64,000 nucleotides of DNA from an uncultured Bradyrhizobium sp. Lineage in GTDB: Bacteria; Pseudomonadota; Alphaproteobacteria; Rhizobiales; Xanthobacteraceae. Each line of letters starts with the position of its first letter. Within the stretch, counting starts at the first letter, position 1. Both the position numbers and the translations under genes were made by a program. A model generated the notes under the pieces. It did no database searches, was not told the origin of the DNA, and was given only the letters and a program-made list of their open reading frames with translations. Below, piece after piece: positions 8,451 to 16,481 of this stretch. The stretch is from the NCBI RefSeq assembly GCF_936943645.1, contig NZ_CAKZJO010000053.1:62001-126000 (forward strand), written 5' to 3'.

Positions 8451-8470
8451 ATATACGAATTCAATGATAT
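8451..8470. promoter_or_regulatory. Candidate SoxR operator C between soxV and soxS
   Basis: An AT-rich imperfect palindrome (ATATACGAATTCAATGATAT) centred on GAATTC. It shares ATGATAT (8464-8470) with sites A and B and has the same GAAT and ATTC half-words, though not in the exact N8 spacing. It lies between divergent soxV (8430) and soxS (8536), a place known to be bound by SoxR in other sox systems. Confidence 0.5.
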
Positions 8471-8535
8471 AAAGCGCCGAGAACGTCTGGAAAGCAAGCC
8501 CGCCACGCAGATCCGAAAAGGCCCGATTGCGCAGC

Positions 8536-8907
8536 ATGAACAGAATCGTCGTTTTGTTTGCCCTCGTCGTCGGGCTCGCGCTGCCCGCGACCGCATCGCG
8601 CGCCGCTGAGCTCGTCATGTTCGAGCGGCCCGGCTGCGCCTGGTGCGCGCGCTTCAATGCCGAGATCGGGCCGATCTACGGCAAGACCGGGGAGAGCCGG
8701 GCCGCACCGCTGCGCCGGGTCGACCTGAGCGGCCCCCTTCCCGCCGATCTCGCCGGAATCGAGCCGGGTCCCTTCACGCCGACGTTCGTCGTGGTACAAG
8801 AGGGCCGTGAGATCGGACGCATTCGCGGCTATCCGGGGGATGCCTTCTTCTTCGGCCTGTTGGACCGAATCCTGTCAAGCACGGGATCGGAACCCGAGAG
8901 GTCGTAA
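8536..8907 (+). CDS. soxS: SoxS, small periplasmic thioredoxin
   Basis: A 123-residue exported protein: signal peptide MNRIVVLFALVVGLALPATA, then a thioredoxin-like domain with active site CAWC in FERPGCAWCARFNAEIG and a cis-Pro region PFTPTFVVVQEG. A TTG three codons earlier is possible but less likely. SoxS of Paracoccus reactivates SoxY when its carrier cysteine is blocked. It is the first gene of a soxS-soxR-soxT run. Confidence 0.85.
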   Translation: MNRIVVLFALVVGLALPATASRAAELVMFERPGCAWCARFNAEIGPIYGKTGESRAAPLRRVDLSGPLPADLAGIEPGPFTPTFVVVQEGREIGRIRGYPGDAFFFGLLDRILSSTGSEPERS

Positions 8908-8943
8908 CCGTTCTTGCCGATGTGCCGAGAGGAACTTGACGCG

Positions 8944-9294
8944 ATGCCATTGCCGAAGCTGAAGGAGATCGAGGGCTCCGCCGAACTCGAGCAGATGATC
9001 GAGAAGGCACGCGAGGCCAGCGACATGCTCAAGGCGCTGTCTCACGAGTCCCGACTTCTGCTGCTCTGCATCCTCGCCGAGGGCGAGAAATCCGTGACCG
9101 AGCTCGAGCAGTTCCTGGGCGAGCGGCAATCGACCGTCTCGCAGCAGCTGGCGCGGCTGCGGCTCGACCGGCTGGTGACGACCCGGCGCGACGGCAAGAC
9201 GATCTACTACAGTCTCGCCAGCGAGGACGTCCGCAAGATTCTCACGGCCGTTTACGACGTATTCTGCGAGCCGGTGCGCCGACGCCGGCGGTAG
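8944..9294 (+). CDS. soxR: SoxR, ArsR-family (BigR/SqrR-like) sulfide-responsive repressor
   Basis: A 116-residue winged helix-turn-helix protein; recognition helix region ERQSTVSQQLARLRLDRLV followed by the wing RRDGKTIYYSL. Counting from the ATG at 8944 (AGAGGAA nine bp upstream), cysteines fall at residues 42 (LLLLCILAEGE) and 108 (VYDVFCEP). These match the redox pair Cys42/Cys108 of BigR and Cys41/Cys107 of SqrR, which form a disulfide or persulfide bridge and release DNA. There is no metal-site CVC motif. It sits inside the genes it probably controls; three candidate operators lie at 6250, 6937 and 8451. Confidence 0.9.
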   Translation: MPLPKLKEIEGSAELEQMIEKAREASDMLKALSHESRLLLLCILAEGEKSVTELEQFLGERQSTVSQQLARLRLDRLVTTRRDGKTIYYSLASEDVRKILTAVYDVFCEPVRRRRR

Positions 9295-9369
9295 TTGCTT
9301 GCGCGCTGGCTTTTGTCGCCCCACCGGCGCAGACTACCCGCGGGCTAACCAAGAAAAGAAGCGGGAGGA

Positions 9370-10449
9370 ATGCTGAGCCCTTCGATCATAGCCTTCGCAT
9401 GCGGGCTTGCCGCCGGCGCCGTGCTCGGCGTTGCCGGCCGCGCGGGACGCTTCTGCACGCTGGCGATGCTCGAGGACGCATTCTTCGGATCGGATTATCG
9501 GCGGCTGAAATCCTTTGCGCTGGCTGCTGCGGTCGCGCTGCTCGCGACCCAGGCGCTCTCCGCGTTCGGCATCGTCGATCTGTCGCGCTCGATCTACCTC
9601 ACGGCGTCGATCGGCCTCGGCGGCGCGATCCTCGGCGGGCTGATGTTCGGCGTCGGCATGGCCCTGGTCGGCACCTGCGGCTTCGGCACCCTGGTACGCG
9701 TCGGTGGCGGCGATTTGCGTGCCATTGTTGTCTTTCTCGTGCTCGGCCTGTCGGCGCTCGCCACCATGCGCGGCATCACCGGCATGCTGCGCGTGGCCTT
9801 GATCGAGCCGCTATCCCTGCGGCTCACGGAGGGCAGCAACCAGACGCTGACGTCGCTGCTCGGCGCCGGCGGCACGATGCGCGCGATCCTCGTAATTATC
9901 CTTTCCGCCGCGCTCGCCTTCTGGGCCCTTGCCGATGGCAGGCTGATGCGGTCACCGCGGCTGCTGGCCTCCGGCATTGCCGTCGGCGCCGCAATCGCAT
10001 TCGGCTGGTTTGCGACCGGATGGCTCACCGACGACGAGTTCGATCCCGTCCGGGTCTCCTCGCTCAGCTTCGTGGCGCCGCTTGGCGACGCCATCCTCTA
10101 CATCGCAACGTTCTCCGGCGCGCGGCTCAATTTCGGCATCGGCTCGGTTGCCGGTGTCGTCGCAGGCTCGTTCGCCGCTGCGATACTCGCGCGCGGCTTC
10201 CGCTGGGAGGCCTGCGACGACGCGCGCGAGTTGAAGCGTCACATGATCGGCGCGCTGCTGATGGGCATCGGCGGCATCATGTCGATGGGCTGCACCATCG
10301 GCCAGGGCCTGAGCGCGTTTTCGACGCTCGCGGTTTCGGCCCCCGTCACGATGCTCGCCATCGTCTGCGGCGCGCGCCTCGGGCTCGAGTTCACGATGAC
10401 CGGCGAGTGGCTCCCGGCCGTGCGCAGACTGTTCGGGGCCTCGACCTGA
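9370..10449 (+). CDS. soxT: SoxT, YeeE/YedE-family sulfur-compound membrane transporter
   Basis: A 359-residue protein with about nine to ten hydrophobic segments. It has the internal-repeat signature of YeeE/YedE transporters with conserved cysteines: GRFCTLAMLED, GTCGFGTL and GCTIGQGLSA. E. coli YeeE moves thiosulfate through a line of such cysteines; SoxT proteins in sox clusters are proposed to move thiosulfate or a signal sulfur compound. It begins after GCGGGAGGA and ends 11 bp from the convergent DUF2249 gene. Confidence 0.85.
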   Translation: MLSPSIIAFACGLAAGAVLGVAGRAGRFCTLAMLEDAFFGSDYRRLKSFALAAAVALLATQALSAFGIVDLSRSIYLTASIGLGGAILGGLMFGVGMALVGTCGFGTLVRVGGGDLRAIVVFLVLGLSALATMRGITGMLRVALIEPLSLRLTEGSNQTLTSLLGAGGTMRAILVIILSAALAFWALADGRLMRSPRLLASGIAVGAAIAFGWFATGWLTDDEFDPVRVSSLSFVAPLGDAILYIATFSGARLNFGIGSVAGVVAGSFAAAILARGFRWEACDDARELKRHMIGALLMGIGGIMSMGCTIGQGLSAFSTLAVSAPVTMLAIVCGARLGLEFTMTGEWLPAVRRLFGAST

Positions 10450-10460
10450 CGGGTTCTCCG

Positions 10461-10967
10461 TCACTGAGACGGCGCACGCACCGTGAGCTCGTAGGTGACG
10501 CCGTCGGGCAGAAAGCCGCCGAGCCAGTTGTAGCCCCTCTTCTCCAGCTGCGGAAACAGGAACAACGGCTCGCGGCTGAGAAACGCCGTCAGCGTTTCTC
10601 CGGGCCCCAAGCTCTCGGCCGCGGCGAGAATCCTGGTCATCGGCTCCGGCGGATCGAGCTCCTTGGTATCGAGCCGCAGCTTCGAATCCGGCCATTTGGC
10701 GCTGGGCTGCGCTCTTGTTGCCAGAACCTCGGCGGGCGCCCCGGTCGGCGTGAACAGCACCTGCCAGTCACCGCCGCCGATCTCCGTCGCGGAATGGGCA
10801 AAGCCCTTGCCGGCCATCACGTCGAACAAGGGCACCGGCTTGAAGGGCGCGTAGAGCCGGATGCCCTGGCCCGGCTGGACGCTGTCCACGGCGGCCATGA
10901 TGGTCGAGAAGGGCTCGCCGCCGGCGCGCAGGATCGGACGGACATCGACATCGAGGTAGTCGGTCAT
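10461..10967 (-). CDS. Tandem DUF2249 protein at the end of the nir operon
   Basis: A 168-residue cytoplasmic protein made of two similar halves (about 3-75 and 90-166). Each has the beta-alpha-beta-alpha plan of DUF2249, a TusA/SirA-like fold: YLDVDVRPI...FSTIMAAVDSVQPGQGIRLYAPFKPVPLFDVM and LRLDTKELDPPEPMTRILAAAESLGPGETLTAFL. The second half keeps the LDxxELxPPEPM form. No cysteine is present, so it cannot be a TusA-type sulfur carrier. DUF2249 genes are often found in denitrification gene sets; function is unknown. It is 30 bp downstream of the cbiX-like gene. Confidence 0.82.
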   Translation of the reverse strand: MTDYLDVDVRPILRAGGEPFSTIMAAVDSVQPGQGIRLYAPFKPVPLFDVMAGKGFAHSATEIGGGDWQVLFTPTGAPAEVLATRAQPSAKWPDSKLRLDTKELDPPEPMTRILAAAESLGPGETLTAFLSREPLFLFPQLEKRGYNWLGGFLPDGVTYELTVRAPSQ

Positions 10968-10997
10968 CTCTTGTCCCTCTGCTTCAACGCCGTGCGC

Positions 10998-11819
10998 TCA
11001 ATCGACTGAAACGGCCCAGCCGCCCGGCGCCGGCGCGATCGTCGACGGCTCTGCGGCCTGCACCGCTCCCGCATCTTGCAGGGCAGCGGTCACCGCCCGC
11101 GCGACAAGGTCCTCGATGCCGGGACCGCTGCCCATGATGCCGGCGAACACCACGTCGCGGCGGCCGAGCCGTGCCACCAGCTTCGGCGCATCCTTGGCGC
11201 CGTGCAGGCCTTCACCGGAGAACAGGCCGAGGACAATCGCGGGTCCGCTGATGCATGCCGCAGCCTCTTCAAGCAACGGCTGCTCCTCCAGGAAAGCGAC
11301 CACGACCTTTCGACAAAACGCCCGCGTCTCGATCTCGCGTGCGACCTGCTCGGTGGCCTGGCGCGAAGCCGGATTGCGCTTCGAGCCGTGCGCCAGCAAG
11401 ACGAATGTGCACTCCTCCGGCGCGAGGCCATGGTCGCGCGCGCAAGCCACGGCCTGATCGCACAGGACATCAGGCAGGCCCGGATCGAGCCCCAGCGGCG
11501 GCAGCATGTCGATCCTGCGGCCGTCGCCCTTGGCTTCGTCGAGAAGCTGGACCAGACGATCCCTGGTGAAATAGCCGCTAGACGCAAACAGAGGGTAGAC
11601 CAGGATCCGGCTGGCGGTCAGCGTCTCCAGGGCTTCCCGAATGCTGGGTGTGCCCGAGATGAAGCCGATGGCGACCTCGGCCACCAGACTGCGAGACGCC
11701 AGGGCGCGCGCAAGCTGGAACGCGCCCGTGTTGCCGGCATCCGGCCGCCGCTCGCCATGGGCGGCCAGCAGCAATGCGATCGACGGGGCCGTGCCCGGCT
11801 TCTCAATGACTGGTGCCAT
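10998..11819 (-). CDS. CbiX/SirB-like tetrapyrrole metal chelatase in the nir operon
   Basis: A 273-residue two-domain protein of the class II chelatase fold. Both domains carry the histidine strand end: LLLAAHGERRPD (N-domain) and FVLLAHGSKRNPASR (C-domain). The N-domain has SGYFTRDRL where SirB/CbiX usually has the second metal-binding His; the C-domain has SGEGLHGAKD, which keeps a His. It overlaps nirN by 17 bp, so it is part of the heme d1 operon and probably inserts iron into sirohydrochlorin made from NirE product. Cobalt chelation is the alternative reading of the family name. Confidence 0.8.
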   Translation of the reverse strand: MAPVIEKPGTAPSIALLLAAHGERRPDAGNTGAFQLARALASRSLVAEVAIGFISGTPSIREALETLTASRILVYPLFASSGYFTRDRLVQLLDEAKGDGRRIDMLPPLGLDPGLPDVLCDQAVACARDHGLAPEECTFVLLAHGSKRNPASRQATEQVAREIETRAFCRKVVVAFLEEQPLLEEAAACISGPAIVLGLFSGEGLHGAKDAPKLVARLGRRDVVFAGIMGSGPGIEDLVARAVTAALQDAGAVQAAEPSTIAPAPGGWAVSVD

Positions 11820-13368
11820 CGGAAAAGGTGATCTTGTTCCAGACGTTGTACTTGCCCGAAGGCCGCGACATCGGAAGACGCTTCACTTCAGTAAAGGTTG
11901 CGGCATCATAGACCACCAGCGCGCCCTGGTCTTCCCAGATCGATACCAAGGCATAGCGGCCGTATCGATCGAATTCGACATGGGCTGCCGTCTTGCCCGG
12001 TTCCGGCGTGACCTTACGGACCACTTCCAGCGTGCGCTTGTCGATGATCGAGAGCGTATCCTTGCCGGCGCCCATCATGCTGTCGGCCCAGGCATAAGGC
12101 GTGTTCTCGTGGCTGCGCATGAAGAAGCCGGGTCCCGGCGTCTCGATCACCTTGATCTGCGACCAATCCTGCATGTCCAGCACGCTGATCTTGCCTGCCT
12201 TCAGAAGCGGCGTCGCCATCACCAGCCGGCCGTTCCAGGTCCAGGAGATGCCCGAGCCGAGATGAGGCAGCCCCGGCAGATCGAGCTGCTTGATGTCGCG
12301 CCCGACCGTCAGATTGACCACGATCGCCCTGCCCTCGCGCGCCGAGCCGATCAGGTTGCGATAGGGCGGATCGAAGAAGAAGTCATCGAGCGGCTCCGGG
12401 GTCTCGATCCGGCGCAGCGCGAACAGGCCTTGCGAGGACGGCAGCGCCTCGATCATGCCCTTCTCGTGGCTGTGCACGAAGCCGGCATAAACTGGCCCCG
12501 CGTTCGGATCGGTCGCGATCTCCCAGATCTCCGGAACGTCCTTCAGCGCCGCGATGAAGCTGTTGCGCGTTGGCGCCTGATATACCGCCGAGACCCGCGA
12601 GGACGTCCCCAGGCGGTCCTTCACGTCGAAGATCTTCTCGACCGACAGATCGTCGGCCGAGAGCATCACCAGCGTGTGCGGCAGATAATTGGCGACCGCG
12701 ATATGCTTGCCGTCCCGCGAGATCGCGATGTTGCGCGCATTGATCCCGGCGCGCACCTCGGTCAGCATGGTCAGCGTCCAGAGATCGTATTTGCTGACCC
12801 AGCCGTCGCGCGACATGAAGAAGACGTAGCGGCCGTCGGGCGTGAATTTCGGACCGCCATGCAGCGCGAACCGCGTCTGGAAGCGTGCCAGCGGCTCGAG
12901 GCGGTCGCCGTCCAGGATCGTCGCGTGGTGATCGCCGGCCTCGACCACGACGAACAGGTTCATCGGGTCGGCCGGAAAACGCGGACGCTCGAGCGGCGGC
13001 GCCGTCGCATGCACGACGCGGCTGGCGTCGATTTCGGCCGCGCCCCAGGCGGGCACCGACGGCAGTGGCGAGGAGACATAGGCCGCGAGCGCTGCGATCT
13101 CGTCCTTGCTCAGCTTGCCCGAAAAGCCCGGCATCTGCGTGGCGGTGCGTCCGTCCGCGATCACCGCGGCGGCGCGCGCGCCCATCATGCGGCCGAGATT
13201 TTCCGGCAGCAGCGCGGGCCCGAGACGGCCGAGCCGGTCTGCGCCGTGGCATTCGGCGCAATTGTCCGCGAACAGTTTTGGCGCATCCGGCTCGGCACGC
13301 GCGGGGCTTGCGAGCGCGAGCAGCGCCAGGGCGACGAGAATGCGGTCAAACAGAGAGCGGCGCTTCAT
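11803..13368 (-). CDS. nirN: NirN, c-type cytochrome with cytochrome d1-like propeller (heme d1 maturation)
   Basis: A 521-residue periplasmic protein. The ATG at 13368 begins a signal peptide (LFDRILVALALLALASPARA). A cytochrome c domain follows with CAECH at 37-41, then an eight-bladed d1-type beta-propeller (FTPDGRYVFFMSRDGWVSKYDL, IAISRDGKHIAVANY, VEFDRYGRYALVSIW). It is a NirS paralogue that oxidises dihydro-heme d1 in the last step of cofactor synthesis. The in-frame extension to 13536 only shadows nirJ. It overlaps nirJ by 23 bp and the cbiX-like gene by 17 bp. Confidence 0.92.
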   Translation of the reverse strand: MKRRSLFDRILVALALLALASPARAEPDAPKLFADNCAECHGADRLGRLGPALLPENLGRMMGARAAAVIADGRTATQMPGFSGKLSKDEIAALAAYVSSPLPSVPAWGAAEIDASRVVHATAPPLERPRFPADPMNLFVVVEAGDHHATILDGDRLEPLARFQTRFALHGGPKFTPDGRYVFFMSRDGWVSKYDLWTLTMLTEVRAGINARNIAISRDGKHIAVANYLPHTLVMLSADDLSVEKIFDVKDRLGTSSRVSAVYQAPTRNSFIAALKDVPEIWEIATDPNAGPVYAGFVHSHEKGMIEALPSSQGLFALRRIETPEPLDDFFFDPPYRNLIGSAREGRAIVVNLTVGRDIKQLDLPGLPHLGSGISWTWNGRLVMATPLLKAGKISVLDMQDWSQIKVIETPGPGFFMRSHENTPYAWADSMMGAGKDTLSIIDKRTLEVVRKVTPEPGKTAAHVEFDRYGRYALVSIWEDQGALVVYDAATFTEVKRLPMSRPSGKYNVWNKITFSDGTSH

Positions 13369-14554
13369 GACGTGTCCCGCGATAGATGCTGGTCTTGACC
13401 CGCTCGGACGGCGCCGCAAGGCCGATCTCGGCATCGCTGAGATAGCAGCCGGGATCTTCGGCCCAGGGATCGCCGGTGATCCGTTGCGCGCGCACGCGGG
13501 TGCTGCCGTTGCAGATGTCGAAATGGACGCAAGCACCGCAGCGCCCGGAGACGTGACGCGGCCTCTGTTTCAGGCCCGCCATGATCGGATCGGAGGTGTC
13601 GGGCCAGATCTCGGAGAACGGGCGCGTCTTCACGTTGCCGAGCGTGTGGTGCCACCACATCGTATCCGGATGCACGTTGCCGAGATTGTCGATGTTGGCG
13701 ACGTTGACGCCGGAGGAATTGCCGCCCCAGCGCACCAGTTTTGCGCGCAGGCTCGCGGCATGATCGGGCACGGTTCGCTCGGCCCAATGCAGCAGATAGA
13801 CCGCGTCGGCGTCGTTGTTGCCGGTCACGATCTCCATCTCGCTGCCCGACTGCGCCCAGCGCCAGGCCCGTGCGATCACCATGTCCATGCGATCACGCGT
13901 GGTCTGCCACATGGCGTCGTCGCCGCGGTTCTTGTTGCCGCGACCGGCATAGACGAGGTGCGAGAGGTAGAACTTTGGAAAATTCTCCTGCTCGACCAGA
14001 TCGAGCAGCCGCGGCAGCTCCGCCGCGTTGTCCTCGGTCATGGTGAAGCGCACGCCGACCTTGATGCCGCGGTCGCGCAGCAGCCGCAGCCCGTTCAGCG
14101 CCTCGTCATAAGCGCCCTGCTTGCGACGGAAACGATCATGGGTCTCGCCGATGCCGTCGAGCGAGATGCCGACATAGTCATAGCCGATGTCGCGGATGCG
14201 GTCAGCCATGGCGGCATCGACCAGGGTGCCGTTGGACGACAGCCCGACATAGAACCGCATCGCCTTGGCGCGCGCCGAGATCTCGAAGATGTCGCGCCGC
14301 ATCAGCGGCTCGCCACCGGAGAGGATCAGCACCGGCACGCGGAACGCCTTGAGGTCGTCCATCACGCCGAACACCTGCGCGGTGGAGAGCTCGCCGGGAA
14401 AGTCGACGTCGCCGGAGATCGAATAGCAGTGCTTGCAGGTGAGGTTGCAGCGGCGGATCAGGTTCCAGATCACCACCGGTCCCGGCGGCTGCCGAACCGG
14501 CCCTGTCGGGGCCGGCTCGCTCAGCTCGCGTAAGTATTGGCTCAGGCGAAACAT
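13346..14554 (-). CDS. nirJ: NirJ, radical SAM enzyme of heme d1 synthesis
   Basis: A 402-residue radical SAM protein. The SAM cluster motif CxxxCxxC is in RCNLTCKHCYS (about residues 36-43), followed by the SAM-binding LSGGEPLMRRD. A C-terminal SPASM-type cysteine set is visible (SGRCGACVHFDICNG, EDPGCYLS). NirJ removes propionate side chains from 12,18-didecarboxysiroheme to install the keto groups of heme d1. Full length for the family, cytoplasmic, between nirH and nirN. Confidence 0.94.
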   Translation of the reverse strand: MFRLSQYLRELSEPAPTGPVRQPPGPVVIWNLIRRCNLTCKHCYSISGDVDFPGELSTAQVFGVMDDLKAFRVPVLILSGGEPLMRRDIFEISARAKAMRFYVGLSSNGTLVDAAMADRIRDIGYDYVGISLDGIGETHDRFRRKQGAYDEALNGLRLLRDRGIKVGVRFTMTEDNAAELPRLLDLVEQENFPKFYLSHLVYAGRGNKNRGDDAMWQTTRDRMDMVIARAWRWAQSGSEMEIVTGNNDADAVYLLHWAERTVPDHAASLRAKLVRWGGNSSGVNVANIDNLGNVHPDTMWWHHTLGNVKTRPFSEIWPDTSDPIMAGLKQRPRHVSGRCGACVHFDICNGSTRVRAQRITGDPWAEDPGCYLSDAEIGLAAPSERVKTSIYRGTRHEAPLSV

Positions 14555-14566
14555 GACCGGCTCCCG

Positions 14567-15043
14567 TCAGGCGGCAATGCGAAGGCCGGTCTTCTTCAAG
14601 ATCCGGGTCGAGAACAGAACCTCGTGGGCCCGCGCGGCGGGACCGACCAGCACGGCAATCTCGGCGACCTTCGCCCTCACCTCGTCCCGGGTCCGGCCAT
14701 GGACCATGGCAAAGAGATTGTAGGGCCAGAGCGGCAGATGACGTGGCCGCTCATAGCAATGCGTGACGAAATCGAGCGCGCCGACCCTGGCGCCGATATC
14801 GGCGACGGCCTCATCCGCGATGTCCCACACCGACATGCCGTTGGCAGTGGTGCCGAGCGCGTAGTGATTGGGGATCGCGCCGATCCGGCGGATCGCCCCC
14901 TCCTCGAGCAGCCGCGTGAGGCGGTTGATCACCCCGGCTTCGTCGAGGTTGAGCTGATCGGCGAGCGCGCGATAGGGCTCCGCGACCAGCGGAAGTCCTG
15001 CTTGCGTGGCGGCGATCAGCTTGCGGTCGATGGCATCGAGCAT
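14567..15043 (-). CDS. nirH: NirH, siroheme decarboxylase subunit
   Basis: A 158-residue Lrp/AsnC-like protein. N-terminal helix-turn-helix-like segment (LDAIDRKLIAATQAGLPL...LARLLEEGAIRRIGAI) and a C-terminal ferredoxin-like domain with the family motif YERPRHLPLWPYNLFAMVHGRT. The ATG at 15043 is chosen from the family start; extension to 15181 shadows nirG. NirD, NirL, NirG and NirH together decarboxylate siroheme at C12 and C18. The H rather than G or L label is taken from gene order (DL-G-H-J) and is the less certain part. Confidence 0.85.
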   Translation of the reverse strand: MLDAIDRKLIAATQAGLPLVAEPYRALADQLNLDEAGVINRLTRLLEEGAIRRIGAIPNHYALGTTANGMSVWDIADEAVADIGARVGALDFVTHCYERPRHLPLWPYNLFAMVHGRTRDEVRAKVAEIAVLVGPAARAHEVLFSTRILKKTGLRIAA

Positions 15044-15045
15044 GT

Positions 15046-15498
15046 CTAGACCTCCACGCGGAACCCGACGAAGAACTCGCGCGTCTTGGGCATTGCGCGC
15101 ACGCGAAGGCCCGTCTCGCGCTCGATCTCCGCAATCACCTGCGCGATGCGGGCCGGATCCTCGGCCGACACGACGAACCACATGTTGAGCTCGTGATCGC
15201 GCTCATAGTTGTGCGCGATCTCGGGATGGGCGTTGACGAGCCCGGCGACCTCCTCGAACCGCTCGGGCGGCACGGCGATGGCGGCGAGGCAGACGGCGCC
15301 GCCCAGGGCTTCCGCATTCCAGAGCGGGCCGAACCGGCTGAGCTGACCGCCCGCGATCAGATTGCCGATCTCCTCGATCATCTCGCCCTCGCTGAGGCCG
15401 AGCTTCGCGCCGGCATCGCGGTAAGGCCGCTGCGTCAGGGGAAAGCCACCCTGCAGGCCGTTGATGATCGCCTTCTCGGTCGGGTCGAGCGAGCGCAT
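15046..15498 (-). CDS. nirG: NirG, siroheme decarboxylase subunit
   Basis: A 150-residue Lrp-like paralogue of the preceding and following genes: DPTEKAIINGLQGGFPLTQRPY at the start, FGPLWNAEALGG in the middle, and the AHNYERDHELNMWFVV motif shared with the first half of NirDL. Its start overlaps the nirDL stop by one base (TGATG) and 2 bp separate it from nirH, so the three are translationally linked. The HNYERDHELNMWFV form is typical for one partner type of these decarboxylase heterodimers, the YxRPRxxPxWPYNLF form for the other. Confidence 0.86.
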   Translation of the reverse strand: MRSLDPTEKAIINGLQGGFPLTQRPYRDAGAKLGLSEGEMIEEIGNLIAGGQLSRFGPLWNAEALGGAVCLAAIAVPPERFEEVAGLVNAHPEIAHNYERDHELNMWFVVSAEDPARIAQVIAEIERETGLRVRAMPKTREFFVGFRVEV

Positions 15499-16481
15499 CA
15501 ATTCGTCTCCTTGCGCCGCGAGAACACAGCGCCGCGCTGCTTGAAGCAGCGTTTCGAGAACAGCACGGCCTGCTGCATCAGGCCGGTCTCGGCGAGCAGG
15601 TTCAGCTCGTCGATCGCGGCATAGGCCTCCTCGCGCGCGCGCGCATGCACCATGCAGAACAGGTTGTAGGGCCAGACCGGCTGACGGCGCGGACGCTGGT
15701 AGCACAGCGTCACGCTGGGATGACGGGCGAAGATCGCGGCGACATCGTCGATCATCCCGTCCGGGACGTTCCAGACCGCCATCGCGTTCGACCGGAAGCC
15801 GAGCTTGTCATGGCGGACCACGCAGCCGAAACGCGTCACCACGCCGGCCGCGACCAGGTGCTCCAGCCGTGCGATGACCTCGTCCTGGCCGAGTGCGAGC
15901 TGATCGGCGACCGCAAGATAAGGAAGCTCGACCAGCGGCAGCCCGTTCTCGATCGCCGCGAGAATGCGCTGGTCGCGCGGATCGGGACGGTAATCCCCCG
16001 CGGCCGGCGCCTGGCGCTTCTGCGTACGCGGCTCACGCAACGAAAAGCCGAGGCCGAGATGATAGGCCTGCACCATCGGCAGGTCCACGACGGGCAGGCT
16101 CGCCTGCGCCTCGATCCTGTCGATGGTGTCGGTGATCGCAGCGGCGTCTCCGCCGGCGATGACGAACCACAGATTGAGATCATGCTCGCGCTCGTAATTA
16201 TGCGTGACCAGTGGCTCGCGGCTGACAATGCCGGCGACCCGCTCGAGCCGATCAGGCGGAACCTGTATCGCGGCCAGCGTGCTCGCGCCCACCGTGTTGG
16301 GGCGCACCACGGCGCCGACCCGGGAGATCAGATCGTGCTCCCGCATGCGCCGAAACACGCCGATCGTCGCCTGCTCGTCGAGCGCTGCGGAGCGGCCGAC
16401 GATCTCGAACGGCTTCGCGACAAGCGGAAAATCGTGCTGCCAGCGATCAATCAAAGCGAGCTCGACCGAGCTTGGCGTCAT
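15498..16481 (-). CDS. nirDL: NirDL, fused two-domain siroheme decarboxylase
   Basis: A 327-residue fusion of two Lrp-like siroheme decarboxylase units. The NirD-like half (about 1-150) ends with THNYEREHDLNLWFVI and a short C-terminal part; the NirL-like half (about 168-327) restarts with DPRDQRILAAIENGLPLVELPY and contains CYQRPRRQPVWPYNLFCMVHAR. Each half matches one of the two paralogue types seen in nirG and nirH. The linker is near RTQKRQAPAAGDY. A nirDL fusion is known from other nirS bacteria such as Paracoccus relatives. It overlaps nirF by 4 bp (ATGA). Confidence 0.9.
   Translation of the reverse strand: MTPSSVELALIDRWQHDFPLVAKPFEIVGRSAALDEQATIGVFRRMREHDLISRVGAVVRPNTVGASTLAAIQVPPDRLERVAGIVSREPLVTHNYEREHDLNLWFVIAGGDAAAITDTIDRIEAQASLPVVDLPMVQAYHLGLGFSLREPRTQKRQAPAAGDYRPDPRDQRILAAIENGLPLVELPYLAVADQLALGQDEVIARLEHLVAAGVVTRFGCVVRHDKLGFRSNAMAVWNVPDGMIDDVAAIFARHPSVTLCYQRPRRQPVWPYNLFCMVHARAREEAYAAIDELNLLAETGLMQQAVLFSKRCFKQRGAVFSRRKETN

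Noticed and set aside
11803..13368. Reading nirN as a second nitrite reductase
   Set aside because: It has one c-heme and a d1-like propeller but its place between nirJ and the chelatase gene and its sequence fit NirN; the true NirS with catalytic His region is at 18805-20583.
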